Source: Terriglobia bacterium
GTDB lineage: Bacteria; Acidobacteriota; Thermoanaerobaculia; Thermoanaerobaculales; Thermoanaerobaculaceae
Direction: 5' to 3'
NCBI GenBank assembly: GCA_020073245.1
Contig: JAIQFQ010000002.1
Location: 62,001-126,000, forward strand
Length of the DNA stretch: 64,000 nt
Position 1 is the first letter of the stretch, and every line of letters starts with the position of its first letter. Below the pieces are notes generated by a model, which was not told the origin of the DNA, made no database searches, and saw only the letters and a program-made list of their open reading frames with translations. Shown piece after piece: positions 17,705 through 26,074 of this stretch. The position numbers and the translations under genes are program-made.

Positions 17705-18009
17705 CCGATTGTCTCAAATAGATCTGGCCTGTCCGCCCTTGGTGCCGCGCGTCGGCCAGGCCCGTGTTGTAGGCCTGTCCGGGGATCGAACGTTGCCGTC
17801 ATATCGCTCCATGGTACTACGGTCGAGCAGCCAAGGTCCATCGAGCTTGCCCGGCGCCGAGCCCTGGCCGACGCCGCCTACGGGCGCCTCATCGCCGTTC
17901 AGCCCGAGAGCGGCACGCCGCGGCCCACTTGTTTGATCCGGGGTCGGCTGAAGTCAAGTCGGTACGCTGCGCCTGGCGGACGCGCTGTTTGCCGCGGCCT
18001 TGGCACTCG
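17705..18009. other. Intergenic stretch without a convincing feature
   Basis: 305 bases between two minus-strand genes (start of the GGDEF-EAL gene and end of the glycosyltransferase gene). I find no open frame with protein character, no tRNA fold and no repeat seen elsewhere in the window. Any promoter for the GGDEF-EAL gene should lie here, but no clear -35/-10 pair stands out. Confidence 0.5.
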
Positions 18010-19116
18010 TCAGCCGAGGTTGGCGGAGCCGCGGAGAAGCCCGAGCAGTAGGCGCGCGGCGGCACGCGCGCCGTTCTCCCTCCTGGCGGTGGGGCGGCCG
18101 AGCGCCAGCAACTCGGGTACCCGGGCTGGCCATGAACCGCTGTAGAGCTCCTCCGGAGTCACCTCGAGACCCGCCATGCGGTTGCCGATGAACGACGCCA
18201 GGGGAGCCGACTCCCGGAACGTCGGGCGTGGCGCGTAACCGAAGGGAACGGCGGCAGCGTACGTCTCGGCGAGAGTGCTGTACCCGAGCTTGCCCACGAT
18301 GGCGTCCGACGCGTGCACGAGGTCGGGGTGGTAATGACCCGAGCGATGCGGCAGCGCGACGAGGCTCCCTCGTCGCTCGGGGGAATCCGCGGCCCCCGGA
18401 ATGACGAAGATGACATGGGAGAACGTCTCCAGCCGTGCGAGGGAGGCGTGTTGCCACGGCGTGCCGCCCATCGTCACGAGCACCATGCGCGCCTCGGCAG
18501 GGATCGCGAGCCGTCGGCGCACCTCATCCCGCCCCGTCCTCGGCGTGCGGCTCACCGGCGGAACCGTGACGGCACCCGCGACGGGTCGGCACACCGGCTC
18601 GGTCTGGATCCGGAGATCGGCGGCCTCAAAGAGCCGGGTGAGGACAGCGATGGGGCCTTCGAATGCAGGATAGGCATCGAGGTAGGCGCCGTAGATCCAG
18701 TCCCAGGTGAAGTTCTCGATGAGCGCCGACGGTATCCCTGCGTGCCGCGCCGCGGCGATGCCGAGCGGCGAGATGTCCGCCAGCATGAGACCGCAGCTCA
18801 GGTCGCGAAGCTCCGTTGCGAGCCGATCGACGAGATCGTCTTTGAAGAGCAGGAAGTCCTCGAGGAGGGCGAGCGTCGCATGGGGATCCTCGGCGAGGGC
18901 GGTCGTCTGCACGAGGCCGACGTCGGTGCGCAAAATGTGGTAGCGGAACGGGCAGGCCAGCGAATCGAGGAAGAACCACTCCGGCACCAGCGTGAACACC
19001 TCAAATCGGGCGGCGGGCTCGAGCTCAAAGAGAGCCTGGATGATGGCGCAGGTGCGGGCCGCGTGGCCGTAGCCGTGGGGGGAGACGAAGACCGCGATGG
19101 GGACTGGCCGGGCCAT
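18010..19116 (-). CDS. GT-B fold glycosyltransferase-like protein (MurG-like)
   Basis: 368 residues. The N-terminus FVSPHGYGHAARTCAII has the glycine-rich loop of MurG-type GT-B enzymes. ADISPLGIAAARHAGIPSALIENFTWDW resembles the acceptor half. VLVTMGGTPW and GKLGYSTLAETYAAAVPFGY (the usual G-G/Y-STxxE nucleotide-sugar site) lie in the donor half. The closest relatives I recall are UDP-sugar transferases of the MurG group and the N-terminal half of plant L-arabinokinases. Donor and acceptor are unknown. The ATG at 19116 gives a compact start; an in-frame ATG eight codons upstream is possible. Confidence 0.82.
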   Translation of the reverse strand: MARPVPIAVFVSPHGYGHAARTCAIIQALFELEPAARFEVFTLVPEWFFLDSLACPFRYHILRTDVGLVQTTALAEDPHATLALLEDFLLFKDDLVDRLATELRDLSCGLMLADISPLGIAAARHAGIPSALIENFTWDWIYGAYLDAYPAFEGPIAVLTRLFEAADLRIQTEPVCRPVAGAVTVPPVSRTPRTGRDEVRRRLAIPAEARMVLVTMGGTPWQHASLARLETFSHVIFVIPGAADSPERRGSLVALPHRSGHYHPDLVHASDAIVGKLGYSTLAETYAAAVPFGYAPRPTFRESAPLASFIGNRMAGLEVTPEELYSGSWPARVPELLALGRPTARRENGARAAARLLLGLLRGSANLG

Positions 19117-19190
19117 TGTTCGACCCGGCCAGTCTACCAATCAAGCTCGTATCGAAAGCTCCGATGCGGTCATGCCCGTAATGGGAACCG

Positions 19191-20009
19191 CTACGGCTTC
19201 GGCACTCCGGACATCGGGACCTCGAGGAGGTCGTCGAAATGCGTGCCGGGCTCGAAGATCCCCTCGGCGCGTGCGTCCAGTGCGGCCTGCTGTTCCGGGG
19301 CACGCTTGGCGTGCGCGGCCCGCAGCGCGGCCTGCACCTTGTCGATGCCGCCGAGGGTGTCCACCCAGTACCAACTCAGGTGGGTGGGCGCCCCAGCGAC
19401 GTGCACGACGGGGACAAGCATGCCATAGCCGCCGATCACCCCGTCGGCCAGCAGCTTGTCGAAGACGCCGGGGTAGATGTCGCTCAGGAACGACGTGAGG
19501 TCGTCCTCCTTGCCGGGCTTCGCGGTCCAGTGCGCGAGCCAGAGATAGCCTTTCCCCTCGGGGCTCGCCGGCGCCTTGCCCATCTTCGCGAACACCTGCC
19601 GGTACACGCCGTCGCGATGGGCGTCCGGCGCAGTTGCGGCGTGGAACTCCTGCTCGATCTTCTTGTTTTCATCGGCCGAGCGGGCCTTCTCGGCCGCCTC
19701 GAACGCCTGATCCACCTTGCCGTGGCCGGCCCAGTCGGCGGCGTCGATCCAGAGCACCAGGTTCCACGACCCGTTCGTGTGGGCCCAGGGCATCCCCACC
19801 CCCCAGCCGGTGATGGTGCGGTCGGCCATGAGCTTGTCGAGGACAGGCTTGTCGTACTTCTTGAGCATACCCATGACCGTCTCGCCCTTACCCGGCAGGA
19901 CCTTGAAGAAACTCGCGACGGTGATCGGGTGGGGCGCCTCCTCCGCTGACAGGACGGCGGGGACGGCGAACGACAGCAACAGCAGCGCCACGATGGCGAC
20001 ACGACGCAT
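19191..20009 (-). CDS. Periplasmic protein with two ferredoxin-like (ABM-type) halves
   Basis: 272 residues with a signal peptide (VAIVALLLLSFAVPAVLSA). Two similar halves follow: HPITVASFFKVLPGKGETV and YLWLAHWTAKPGKEDDL each open a beta-alpha-beta unit. Each is followed by a (L)DKLMADRTITGWG or (F)DKLLADGVIGGYG helix-strand, then a strand with W (WNLVLWID, LSWYWVD). This looks like an internal duplication of a dimeric alpha-beta barrel unit. No ligand residues are evident. The start at 20009 was placed by the signal peptide. Function unknown. Confidence 0.8.
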   Translation of the reverse strand: MRRVAIVALLLLSFAVPAVLSAEEAPHPITVASFFKVLPGKGETVMGMLKKYDKPVLDKLMADRTITGWGVGMPWAHTNGSWNLVLWIDAADWAGHGKVDQAFEAAEKARSADENKKIEQEFHAATAPDAHRDGVYRQVFAKMGKAPASPEGKGYLWLAHWTAKPGKEDDLTSFLSDIYPGVFDKLLADGVIGGYGMLVPVVHVAGAPTHLSWYWVDTLGGIDKVQAALRAAHAKRAPEQQAALDARAEGIFEPGTHFDDLLEVPMSGVPKP

Positions 20010-20110
20010 ACCAGACTCTCCCTTTTCTCCGGCCTGCTGCCGGTCCCGTGGGGGGGACGGTGAACGTGTTAGGAGCTTGAGACACAATCTAGCAACTGGG
20101 GTCGATGCCT

Positions 20111-20290
20111 GTCAAGGCTCTGGAGCAGAGGCACGGAGGAGCAGAGGTGCGCGACAGCAGAGGTGGAAGGTCAGAGGTGAAACGGCAAAGGTCAAAGGGA
20201 ACAAAGACACTTCTAGTCAAATGGCGTCAACGCAACAGCACCGCCAAATCCAGTTCTCCGCTTGCCCTTTGACCTCTTCCGTTGGCCCCT
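20111..20290. repeat. Fold-back low-complexity element 3
   Basis: A run of degenerate 8-11 base purine units (GGAGCAGAGG, GGAGGAGCAGAGG, AGCAGAGGTGGAAGG, CAAAGGTCAAAGGG) precedes an unpaired centre and a pyrimidine arm (CTTGCCCTTTGACCTCTTCCG, 20261-20281). AAGGTCAAAGGG pairs with CCCTTTGACCTC. It fills the gap between the minus-strand genes at 20009 and 20296. Confidence 0.6.
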
Positions 20291-20295
20291 CTCGG

Positions 20296-20742
20296 CTACC
20301 GGCGCTCCTTCATCGCGGCTGCAGCCTCGCGATCGAGGGTGCGGCGCCTGAGCGTTTCGCGCTTGTCGTGGAGCTTCTTGCCGCGCGCAAGGGCCAGCTC
20401 CACCTTGATCCAGTTGCCTTCGACGCCGATCGCAAGAGGCACGACGCTGAGGCCTTTCTCGGCGACTTTGCTTGCGAGCCTGATGATGTCGCGCTTCGCC
20501 AGAAGGAGCTTCCGGCGCCTGGTCGGGTCGTGGTTGGCGTAGCCGGCGTTTTCATAGGGCGCGATGTGCACATCGGCGAGGAAGGCCTCGCCGCCCTCAA
20601 AAGCCACCCAGCCGTCCATGAGCTTGGCATGGCCCCCTCGTATGGACTTGACCTCACTCCCGGTGAGGGCGAGGCCGGCAGTTATCCGCTCGAGGAACTC
20701 GTACTCGAAGCGGGCTCGGCGGTTGGTCGCGAGCAGCTTCAC
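20296..20742 (-). CDS. smpB: SsrA-binding protein SmpB
   Basis: SmpB carries tmRNA to stalled ribosomes for trans-translation. The 148 residues include the N-terminal NRRARFEYEFLERITAGLAL, LTGSEVKSIRGG, YENAGYANHDPTRRRKLLL, and the basic C-terminal tail (KLHDKRETLRRRTLDREAAAAMKER) that enters the decoding centre. The start ATG overlaps the stop of the HD-GYP-like gene by four bases (ATGA), so translation is probably coupled. No ssrA gene is visible in the window. Confidence 0.97.
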   Translation of the reverse strand: MKLLATNRRARFEYEFLERITAGLALTGSEVKSIRGGHAKLMDGWVAFEGGEAFLADVHIAPYENAGYANHDPTRRRKLLLAKRDIIRLASKVAEKGLSVVPLAIGVEGNWIKVELALARGKKLHDKRETLRRRTLDREAAAAMKERR

Positions 20743-22232
20743 GGACGGACGATCTCGAGGAGGACGGGGACCAGGTCGGGGTCGAACTGGCGACCGGACT
20801 CGGCGCGGATGGTGTCGAAAGCGGCCTCTCGGGGCATCGGGCGACGGTACGAGGACATCGAGGTCAGCACGTCGTAGACCTCGGCGAGATGGATGATGCG
20901 GCTGGGCAATGGAATCATCTGGCCCGCCAGTCGCTGAGGGTAGCCCGCCCCGTCCCAGCGTTCGTGATGGAAGCGGATGGCGGTGGCCAGGTCCCCAGGG
21001 AACTCGACCGCCTCCACGATGCGGGCCCCGACCAGGGGATGGCGGCGATAGAGCTGGCGCTCAGGCTCGCCCGGCGGGTCCATGCGGTAGATCCGGGCGT
21101 AGTCGAGCTCTCGCATCCCGACGTCGTGGAGGTAGCCGGCAACGGTGATCAGTTCCTCCTGGTCGGGCGGAAGCCGCAGGGCGACGGCCATGCGCTGCGT
21201 GATCTCGGATGTCGTCTGCGAGTGCTGGCGAAGGTGGGGATAGGCGGTCTCCCCAGGCTCCAGCAGGACACGCGCCAGGTTGCGCGCCGCCCTCCGGTAG
21301 TCGCGCAGGGCGGTCGCGACCTGAAGGTGGCCCCTTGCCGCTGCGAAGATCGCGTCGCTTGACGTCGAACCGGTTGGCGTGATGACCGAGAGGGCGACCC
21401 ACACGGGCGGCCCGCAGAGGAGCACCGCGGTGCGGATCTCTTCCTGGCGCGTCTGGCTTCCACCGCTCGGCTGTTCGTCCCACCCCCACCGCTCCGCCGG
21501 CGGCATGTGTGCGCCCGACTCCAGGAGGACGCGGGTCTGGTGGGTGATCACGGCGTCCCTGTGCTTTTGGTCGAGCGGAGTCGCTCGGACGACCAGAACC
21601 CGGGTGCTCCCACCATCGGTGAGCGTGAGCGCGGCCGCGGCGACGTCGGGCAGGAGGGCGAGGGACCGGACCAACCCGGTGATCTCTTCGATCACCCAGC
21701 GGTGCGGGAGGGAGGCAGACAGGTCCGGTGCGGGTGCTTCCGCCGGCGGGGTCTCCGGCTCCGGTGTCTTCGATGGCGTGCCGTGGCCGCCAGGGTCGGC
21801 CAGGAAGCGCTCGAGCATCAGGCCGATATTCCGGGCGGCCGCCACATCCTGGGGGCCGAACCGGGCCTTGCGCGACTTATCCCGCACATCCACGAGGCCG
21901 ACCATACGGTCGCTCACGGTGAGCGGGATCGTCAGCAGACGAGACGTTCCGGCACCCTCGAGATGTGCTTGCAGCGATGGGAACTCCGGCAGGTCGTTGA
22001 GGTACGCCGGGCCGGTCCGCCGGCGCCGGGCCCACTCCATGAGCGGGTGGTCGAGCGGCAGCAGGGGTGGGAGGGTGTCTCTCCGTCCGAACCCGTAGCT
22101 GGTGGTGAGATTGAAGTTACCCTCCGGTCCCTCGAGGTAGAGGGCGGCTTTTGTCGCTTGGAGCTCCTCCATGCAGCGATACAGAATCTCCTTGGCGCGT
22201 CGCTCGCGCTCCGTGTTCAAGGACGCCGGCAC
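20739..22232 (-). CDS. GAF plus HD-GYP-like domain protein
   Basis: 497 residues: a GAF-like region (about 12-145), a Pro-rich linker, a second poorly conserved sensory region (about 175-300) and an HD-GYP-type domain (about 320-495). HD (369-370), HHERWDGAGYP (422-432) and FDPD near the end are recognisable, so a c-di-GMP phosphodiesterase ancestry is clear. Two positions differ from the usual consensus: HDxGK is HDVGM (Met373), and the metal-site Asp in ADVYDALT is Glu451 (AEVYDVLT). Activity may be altered. The GTG at 22232 has AGGGAG six bases upstream. It ends inside the smpB start codon. Confidence 0.88.
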   Translation of the reverse strand: MPASLNTERERRAKEILYRCMEELQATKAALYLEGPEGNFNLTTSYGFGRRDTLPPLLPLDHPLMEWARRRRTGPAYLNDLPEFPSLQAHLEGAGTSRLLTIPLTVSDRMVGLVDVRDKSRKARFGPQDVAAARNIGLMLERFLADPGGHGTPSKTPEPETPPAEAPAPDLSASLPHRWVIEEITGLVRSLALLPDVAAAALTLTDGGSTRVLVVRATPLDQKHRDAVITHQTRVLLESGAHMPPAERWGWDEQPSGGSQTRQEEIRTAVLLCGPPVWVALSVITPTGSTSSDAIFAAARGHLQVATALRDYRRAARNLARVLLEPGETAYPHLRQHSQTTSEITQRMAVALRLPPDQEELITVAGYLHDVGMRELDYARIYRMDPPGEPERQLYRRHPLVGARIVEAVEFPGDLATAIRFHHERWDGAGYPQRLAGQMIPLPSRIIHLAEVYDVLTSMSSYRRPMPREAAFDTIRAESGRQFDPDLVPVLLEIVRP

Positions 22233-22251
22233 GGTTGCTCCCTGGGCGAGT

Positions 22252-22273
22252 CTACCACCGCGCTCTGTGGTAG
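22252..22273. promoter_or_regulatory. Dyad in the HD-GYP/lpxC divergent region
   Basis: CTACCAC (22252-22258) and GTGGTAG (22267-22273) are perfect 7-base arms around an 8-base spacer. It lies 20 bases before the HD-GYP gene start and 100 before lpxC, so it could be an operator or a 5' mRNA hairpin. Confidence 0.35.
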
Positions 22274-22333
22274 CCGCACCACACCGAACTGCGCTCGAGC
22301 CACAGCCTTGGGGGTTGGCGCCGTCACCGACCC

Positions 22334-22349
22334 TGGCACGCTTCTCGCT
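22334..22349 (+). promoter_or_regulatory. Sigma-54-like promoter candidate for lpxC
   Basis: TGGCACG-N4-TCGCT matches the consensus TGGCACG-N4-TTGCW with one change in the -12 box. GG and GC are correctly 12 bases apart. The predicted start near 22360 leaves only about 13 leader bases before the ATG at 22373, with GGAGGT retained. The chance of a random match is not negligible. Confidence 0.3.
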
Positions 22350-22372
22350 CCTTCCAGTGGTGGAGGTACCCC

Positions 22373-23278
22373 ATGGCGTGGCAGAAAACCATCCGACGCG
22401 CGGTGAGCGTTCAGGGGGTGGGGATTCACGGGGGAGAACAGGTGGCGCTGCAGCTGCGCCCGGCCCCGCCGGGCACCGGAGTGATTTTCGTGCGCACCGA
22501 CCTTGGGATCTCCATTCCAGCCCGCGCCGAGAACGCTCGTGACCTGGCGTACGCGACGACGCTACGCCTTCGCGGCGCCGAGGCGCGGACCGTCGAGCAT
22601 CTGATGGCGGCCCTGGCCGGAACCGGCGTGACCAACCTGTTCGTGGATCTGTCGGCGGCGGAGGTCCCAATACTGGACGGTTCTTCGCTGCCGTTCGTCG
22701 AGTTGCTGCGCCGCGCGGGGGTCGTCGACCAGAGGGCCAGCCTTCCGGAGCTGCAGGTGCGGCGCGTCCTGCGCGTGGGCGACCGGGAGCGCTGGATCGA
22801 GCTGCGGCCTGCCTCCGAGTTGCGCGTGGATTACCGTGTCAGCTACAGCTCTCCGGCGGTTGGACGGCAGCGCTTCGTCGGTGCGATCACCCCGCAGAGG
22901 TTTGCGTCCGCAATCGCGCCGGCGCGCACGTTCGGGTTCCCCGAGGAGGTGCCCGCGCTCCGACGGCGGGGGCTCGGCCTCGGCGGTTCACTCGAGAACT
23001 GCGTCGTGGTTGATGGAGAACGCATCCTGTCGGGCGAACTGCGCTTCCGCGACGAGTTCGTGCGCCACAAGGTGCTCGACCTCATCGGCGACTTGGCCCT
23101 CCTGGAGTACCCGGTTCGCGCCGAAGTCGTGGCGCACAGGGCCGGGCACGCACTCCACGTGGCGGCGATCAACGATCTGCTGACGAGCCCCGAGGCATGG
23201 GAGCTGGTGGAACCCGACCGCCTCGCGCCGTTCACGGTGCGGCCCTATGAACTCGAGGCGGCCGTGAGCGCCGGCTGA
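22373..23278 (+). CDS. lpxC: UDP-3-O-acyl-N-acetylglucosamine deacetylase
   Basis: LpxC is the zinc enzyme for the committed step of lipid A synthesis. The 301 residues include GVGIHGGEQVALQLRPAP, RTVEHLMAALAGTGVTNL (zinc His), VPILDGSSLPFVELL, the FRDEFVRHKVLDLIGDLALL motif with further zinc ligands (HxxxD), and a GHALH segment with the catalytic His. GGAGGT lies six bases before the ATG. It is divergent from the HD-GYP-like gene. Confidence 0.97.
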   Translation: MAWQKTIRRAVSVQGVGIHGGEQVALQLRPAPPGTGVIFVRTDLGISIPARAENARDLAYATTLRLRGAEARTVEHLMAALAGTGVTNLFVDLSAAEVPILDGSSLPFVELLRRAGVVDQRASLPELQVRRVLRVGDRERWIELRPASELRVDYRVSYSSPAVGRQRFVGAITPQRFASAIAPARTFGFPEEVPALRRRGLGLGGSLENCVVVDGERILSGELRFRDEFVRHKVLDLIGDLALLEYPVRAEVVAHRAGHALHVAAINDLLTSPEAWELVEPDRLAPFTVRPYELEAAVSAG

Positions 23279-23279
23279 A

Positions 23280-23445
23280 CGACAGTCGACGGTTGACAGT
23301 CAACAGTTGACAGCCGAACGTCGAAACCGACAAGCAAAAGCCCAATATCCAGCAGGGTTGGTCCATGGACCGTCCTTGGGGGTGGGCGGGGGACGTTAAA
23401 CTGTCGACCCGGCGGGAGGGTCGAGGGAGGAGTGTCAACTGCCGG
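23280..23445. repeat. Fold-back low-complexity element 4
   Basis: Heptamer-like repeats GACAGTC / GTTGACAGTCAACAGTTGACAG (23281-23312) at one end are answered by TTAAACTGTCGACC (23396-23409) and GTGTCAACTGCC (23432-23443) at the other. It occupies the whole gap between lpxC and the DUF4390 gene. Confidence 0.6.
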
Positions 23446-23446
23446 A

Positions 23447-23468
23447 GGTGTGGTACGATTGCCACACC
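23447..23468 (+). promoter_or_regulatory. Hairpin abutting the DUF4390 start codon
   Basis: GGTGTGG (23447-23453) and CCACACC (23462-23468) form a perfect 7-bp stem with an 8-base loop ending at the base before the ATG. The stem overlaps the only GGAGG nearby (23444-23448), so it could limit initiation. Confidence 0.35.
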
Positions 23469-23969
23469 ATGCTCCTGGCCGCGATCCTGCTGGCCGCAGC
23501 ACCGATACCCGAACTAGGCGTGCTGCTCACCCCGGCGCCGGGGCGGCTCGCGCTCGAAGTGGCCGTCCAACGCGCGCTCCCGACCGAATGGAGCGAGGCG
23601 CTCGCGGCGGGTGCTCCCGTCAGCATCACCTATCGCCTGCGTCTGTACCGCAACCGACACTGGCTGTGGGACCAGCGCGTCGCCGGCCATGAGTTGGTTG
23701 TGAAGGCGCAGCGCGACCCTCTGACCGGGGTGTTCACGCTGGTTGCCGAGCTGGACGGCGAGATCCTGGCGTCGGGACAGGTGGGAACCCTTGAGGAAGC
23801 GGTCCGCTGGGTGACCCATCCGCCGAAGTCCGAGATCGCAGTGCCCCTTCACCGGGAACCCCTGCTTCTGTTCCTTCGGGCTGAGTTCCTGACGCACTAC
23901 AAGCTGCTCGTGATCCCATCGACGGTTGGAACCGACTGGGTCGGGCTCTCGGTGCCGGAGCTTCCGTGA
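23469..23969 (+). CDS. DUF4390 family secreted or anchored protein
   Basis: A 166-residue protein with a short N-terminal signal-like segment (MLLAAILLAAAPIPE) and a beta-rich domain. The RLRLYRNRHWLWDQRVA motif and the ending LLVIPSTVGTDWVGLSVPELP are typical of DUF4390. In Betaproteobacteria and others this family lies immediately before an ntrY/ntrX-like pair, exactly as here. The ATG at 23469 was chosen; a GTG at 23448 is in frame but would extend the signal peptide unusually. The stop overlaps the kinase start (GTGA), so the three genes form a coupled operon. Function unknown; a periplasmic input for the kinase is a reasonable guess. Confidence 0.85.
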   Translation: MLLAAILLAAAPIPELGVLLTPAPGRLALEVAVQRALPTEWSEALAAGAPVSITYRLRLYRNRHWLWDQRVAGHELVVKAQRDPLTGVFTLVAELDGEILASGQVGTLEEAVRWVTHPPKSEIAVPLHREPLLLFLRAEFLTHYKLLVIPSTVGTDWVGLSVPELP

Positions 23970-26074
23970 AGGACTGGCGGCGGCGCTGGCAACGGTACCG
24001 GCGGCAGAACCGTTTCCTGGTCGGGCTCTATCTGGTCCTGCTGCTGCTCGCTGGGGGGGCGTACGCCCTCTTCTCTCGCATGGCCGGCCTTCCGGCCGAG
24101 CAGCTGACCAACCGGTTGCTCACCTTCCTGTTGTGGTGGTTCGACCTCACGCTCATTGCGATCTTGCTGTTCATCCTGCTCCGCAACTTTCTCAAGCTGG
24201 CGCTCGAGCGCCACTACGGGATCCTCGGCTCGCGCTTCAGAACCAAGCTTCTGCTCTCTTATTTCGTCCTGATCCTCGTCCCGACCTCCCTGCTGTTCCT
24301 GCTCTCCGCCGTGTTGCTTTCGGGCGCGGCCAACGCCTGGTTCTCCGAGCCGGTCGAGCGAATGGCCCGCGCCGGCGTCGAGCTCGCCGGCGGCGTGAGG
24401 GCCCAGGCCGAGGCGCGCACGCAGCGCGCCGCCGGCGTGATCGCGGACCGGCTCCGCGGTATCGCGACCGAACCCGAGCGTCTCGCGGAGCTGGAGCGTC
24501 TGCACGCGGAGCTCGGCGACCACCTCACCGGTCTGCTGCACGACGGGATGCCTGTCGTGGAACTTGCAGACCCCCACCAGCACCTGCTCCAGAGGCTGGC
24601 ACCGCTCCCCCCGGAAGTTTTCAAGGCCGACGGCGTGCGCGGGGAGCGTTTCGGCGGCACCCTCGTGGTGCGTGCCTGGCGGCGACTTCCGGGCGGTGCC
24701 GCGGTACTTGTGGGAGAGGCGCTTCCAGAGGAGCTGGTGGCTGCACAGGCGCGGCTGGCCGCGGGGGGCGTCGCATACGAACGTCTCAAGTTGGAACGCC
24801 CGACGATCACAGCCACCGTGGTGCTCGGCTTCGGCGGGCTCGCCCTTCTCGTGACGTTCGCGGCGATCTGGCTTGGCCTCTATCTGTCTCGGCGCTTCAC
24901 TGCGCCGCTCCTGGCGCTTGCAGCGACCACCCAGAGAGTCGCGGGAGGCGAGTCCCTCGAGACGGTGCCCCTGCCGGCCGAGGACGAAGTCGGCATGCTG
25001 GTCGGCTCCTTCAACTCCATGGTGCAGCGGCTGCGCGAGCGCGAGGGCGAGTTGCAGGCAACCGTCCGCCGCCTCGACGCAGTGCTGGGCGCGATCCGGA
25101 CCGGGGTTCTGACCATCGATGCGGAGCGCCAGCACGTGCTCGGCAACCCGGCCGCCGCCGCGATGTTGGGGGTACCGGAACTCGCCACAGGAGGCGTCAC
25201 CCTCGATGCCCTCGGCGCGGCGGGATTGGCCCGCCTTGCGGAGACCATCCGGTCGGCCGAGAGCGCGGTGCGCGGGTCGCTCACGATCTACCCCGGAGGC
25301 GTGGCGCGTCACCTCGAGATGGCCGTCGTTCCCCTGGGCAGCGCTGAGCGACCGGAGGGGTGGGTGGTGGCGGTGGAGGATCTCACCCAGCTCCTGCGTG
25401 CCCAGCGGCAGGCGGCGTGGAGTGAGGTGGCGCGTCGGATCGCCCATCAGATCAAGAATCCGCTCACGCCGATCCGCCTGGCTGCGGAACGCATGGCGCG
25501 TCACGTCGAGCGGAGTAGCGCCGGCATCAACGAGGTCGTCAGTGACGGCAGCCGCGCGATCGTGGAGCATGTCCAGGCGATGCAGGAAATGGTGGACAGC
25601 TTCGCGCGCTACGCGAAGATGCCACCCCTGGCGCGCCGGCCGGTACCCATCGGCGAGCTGGCTAGACAGGTCGTGGCGCTCTACCAGGGTGTCAGGGAGC
25701 AATTGTCGGTCGTGCTGGTGGACCACTCGGGTGGGAGAGATGTCCTCATCGATCCCGAGCAGTTCCGCCAGGTGATCACGAACCTCGTCGACAACGCGGT
25801 CGAAGCGTCCCCTGCGGACGGCGAGGTGGTGGTCGGAATCGAACGCGATGGGGAGGAGGTGGTGGTCTCGGTGACGGACCAGGGTACGGGTCTGCCGGCA
25901 GAAGACCCGGAAATGCTGTTCCAGCCGTTCTACTCGACCAAGGGGAGAGGCTCTGGCGTAGGCCTTGCGATGGTGCAGCGCATCGTCACCGACCATGGCG
26001 GGACGGTGCGGCTCGAGGCCAACCAGCCGCAGGGTGTCCGCGCGGAGGTGCGGATCCCGGGGGGCGAAGGGTGA
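23966..26074 (+). CDS. NtrY-like membrane sensor histidine kinase
   Basis: 702 residues. Three or four helices lie in the first 120 residues, then a periplasmic segment and another helix near 280-305. HAMP (about 305-355), PAS (about 365-475), HisKA and HATPase follow. The H-box SEVARRIAHQIKNPLTPIRL carries the phospho-His. NLVDNAVEAS is the N-box, and DQGTGLP and GSGVGLAMVQRIV are the G boxes. The GTG start overlaps the DUF4390 stop, and its own stop overlaps the GTG of the response regulator, so partnership is near certain. NtrY/NtrX systems respond to nitrogen, redox or envelope state in different taxa; the signal here is unknown. Confidence 0.94.
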   Translation: MKDWRRRWQRYRRQNRFLVGLYLVLLLLAGGAYALFSRMAGLPAEQLTNRLLTFLLWWFDLTLIAILLFILLRNFLKLALERHYGILGSRFRTKLLLSYFVLILVPTSLLFLLSAVLLSGAANAWFSEPVERMARAGVELAGGVRAQAEARTQRAAGVIADRLRGIATEPERLAELERLHAELGDHLTGLLHDGMPVVELADPHQHLLQRLAPLPPEVFKADGVRGERFGGTLVVRAWRRLPGGAAVLVGEALPEELVAAQARLAAGGVAYERLKLERPTITATVVLGFGGLALLVTFAAIWLGLYLSRRFTAPLLALAATTQRVAGGESLETVPLPAEDEVGMLVGSFNSMVQRLREREGELQATVRRLDAVLGAIRTGVLTIDAERQHVLGNPAAAAMLGVPELATGGVTLDALGAAGLARLAETIRSAESAVRGSLTIYPGGVARHLEMAVVPLGSAERPEGWVVAVEDLTQLLRAQRQAAWSEVARRIAHQIKNPLTPIRLAAERMARHVERSSAGINEVVSDGSRAIVEHVQAMQEMVDSFARYAKMPPLARRPVPIGELARQVVALYQGVREQLSVVLVDHSGGRDVLIDPEQFRQVITNLVDNAVEASPADGEVVVGIERDGEEVVVSVTDQGTGLPAEDPEMLFQPFYSTKGRGSGVGLAMVQRIVTDHGGTVRLEANQPQGVRAEVRIPGGEG

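Noticed and set aside
17765-17800. A GGGGATCGAAC motif like a tRNA T-arm on the minus strand
   Set aside because: No acceptor, D or anticodon arms can be paired around it, and the CCA-side stem is absent.
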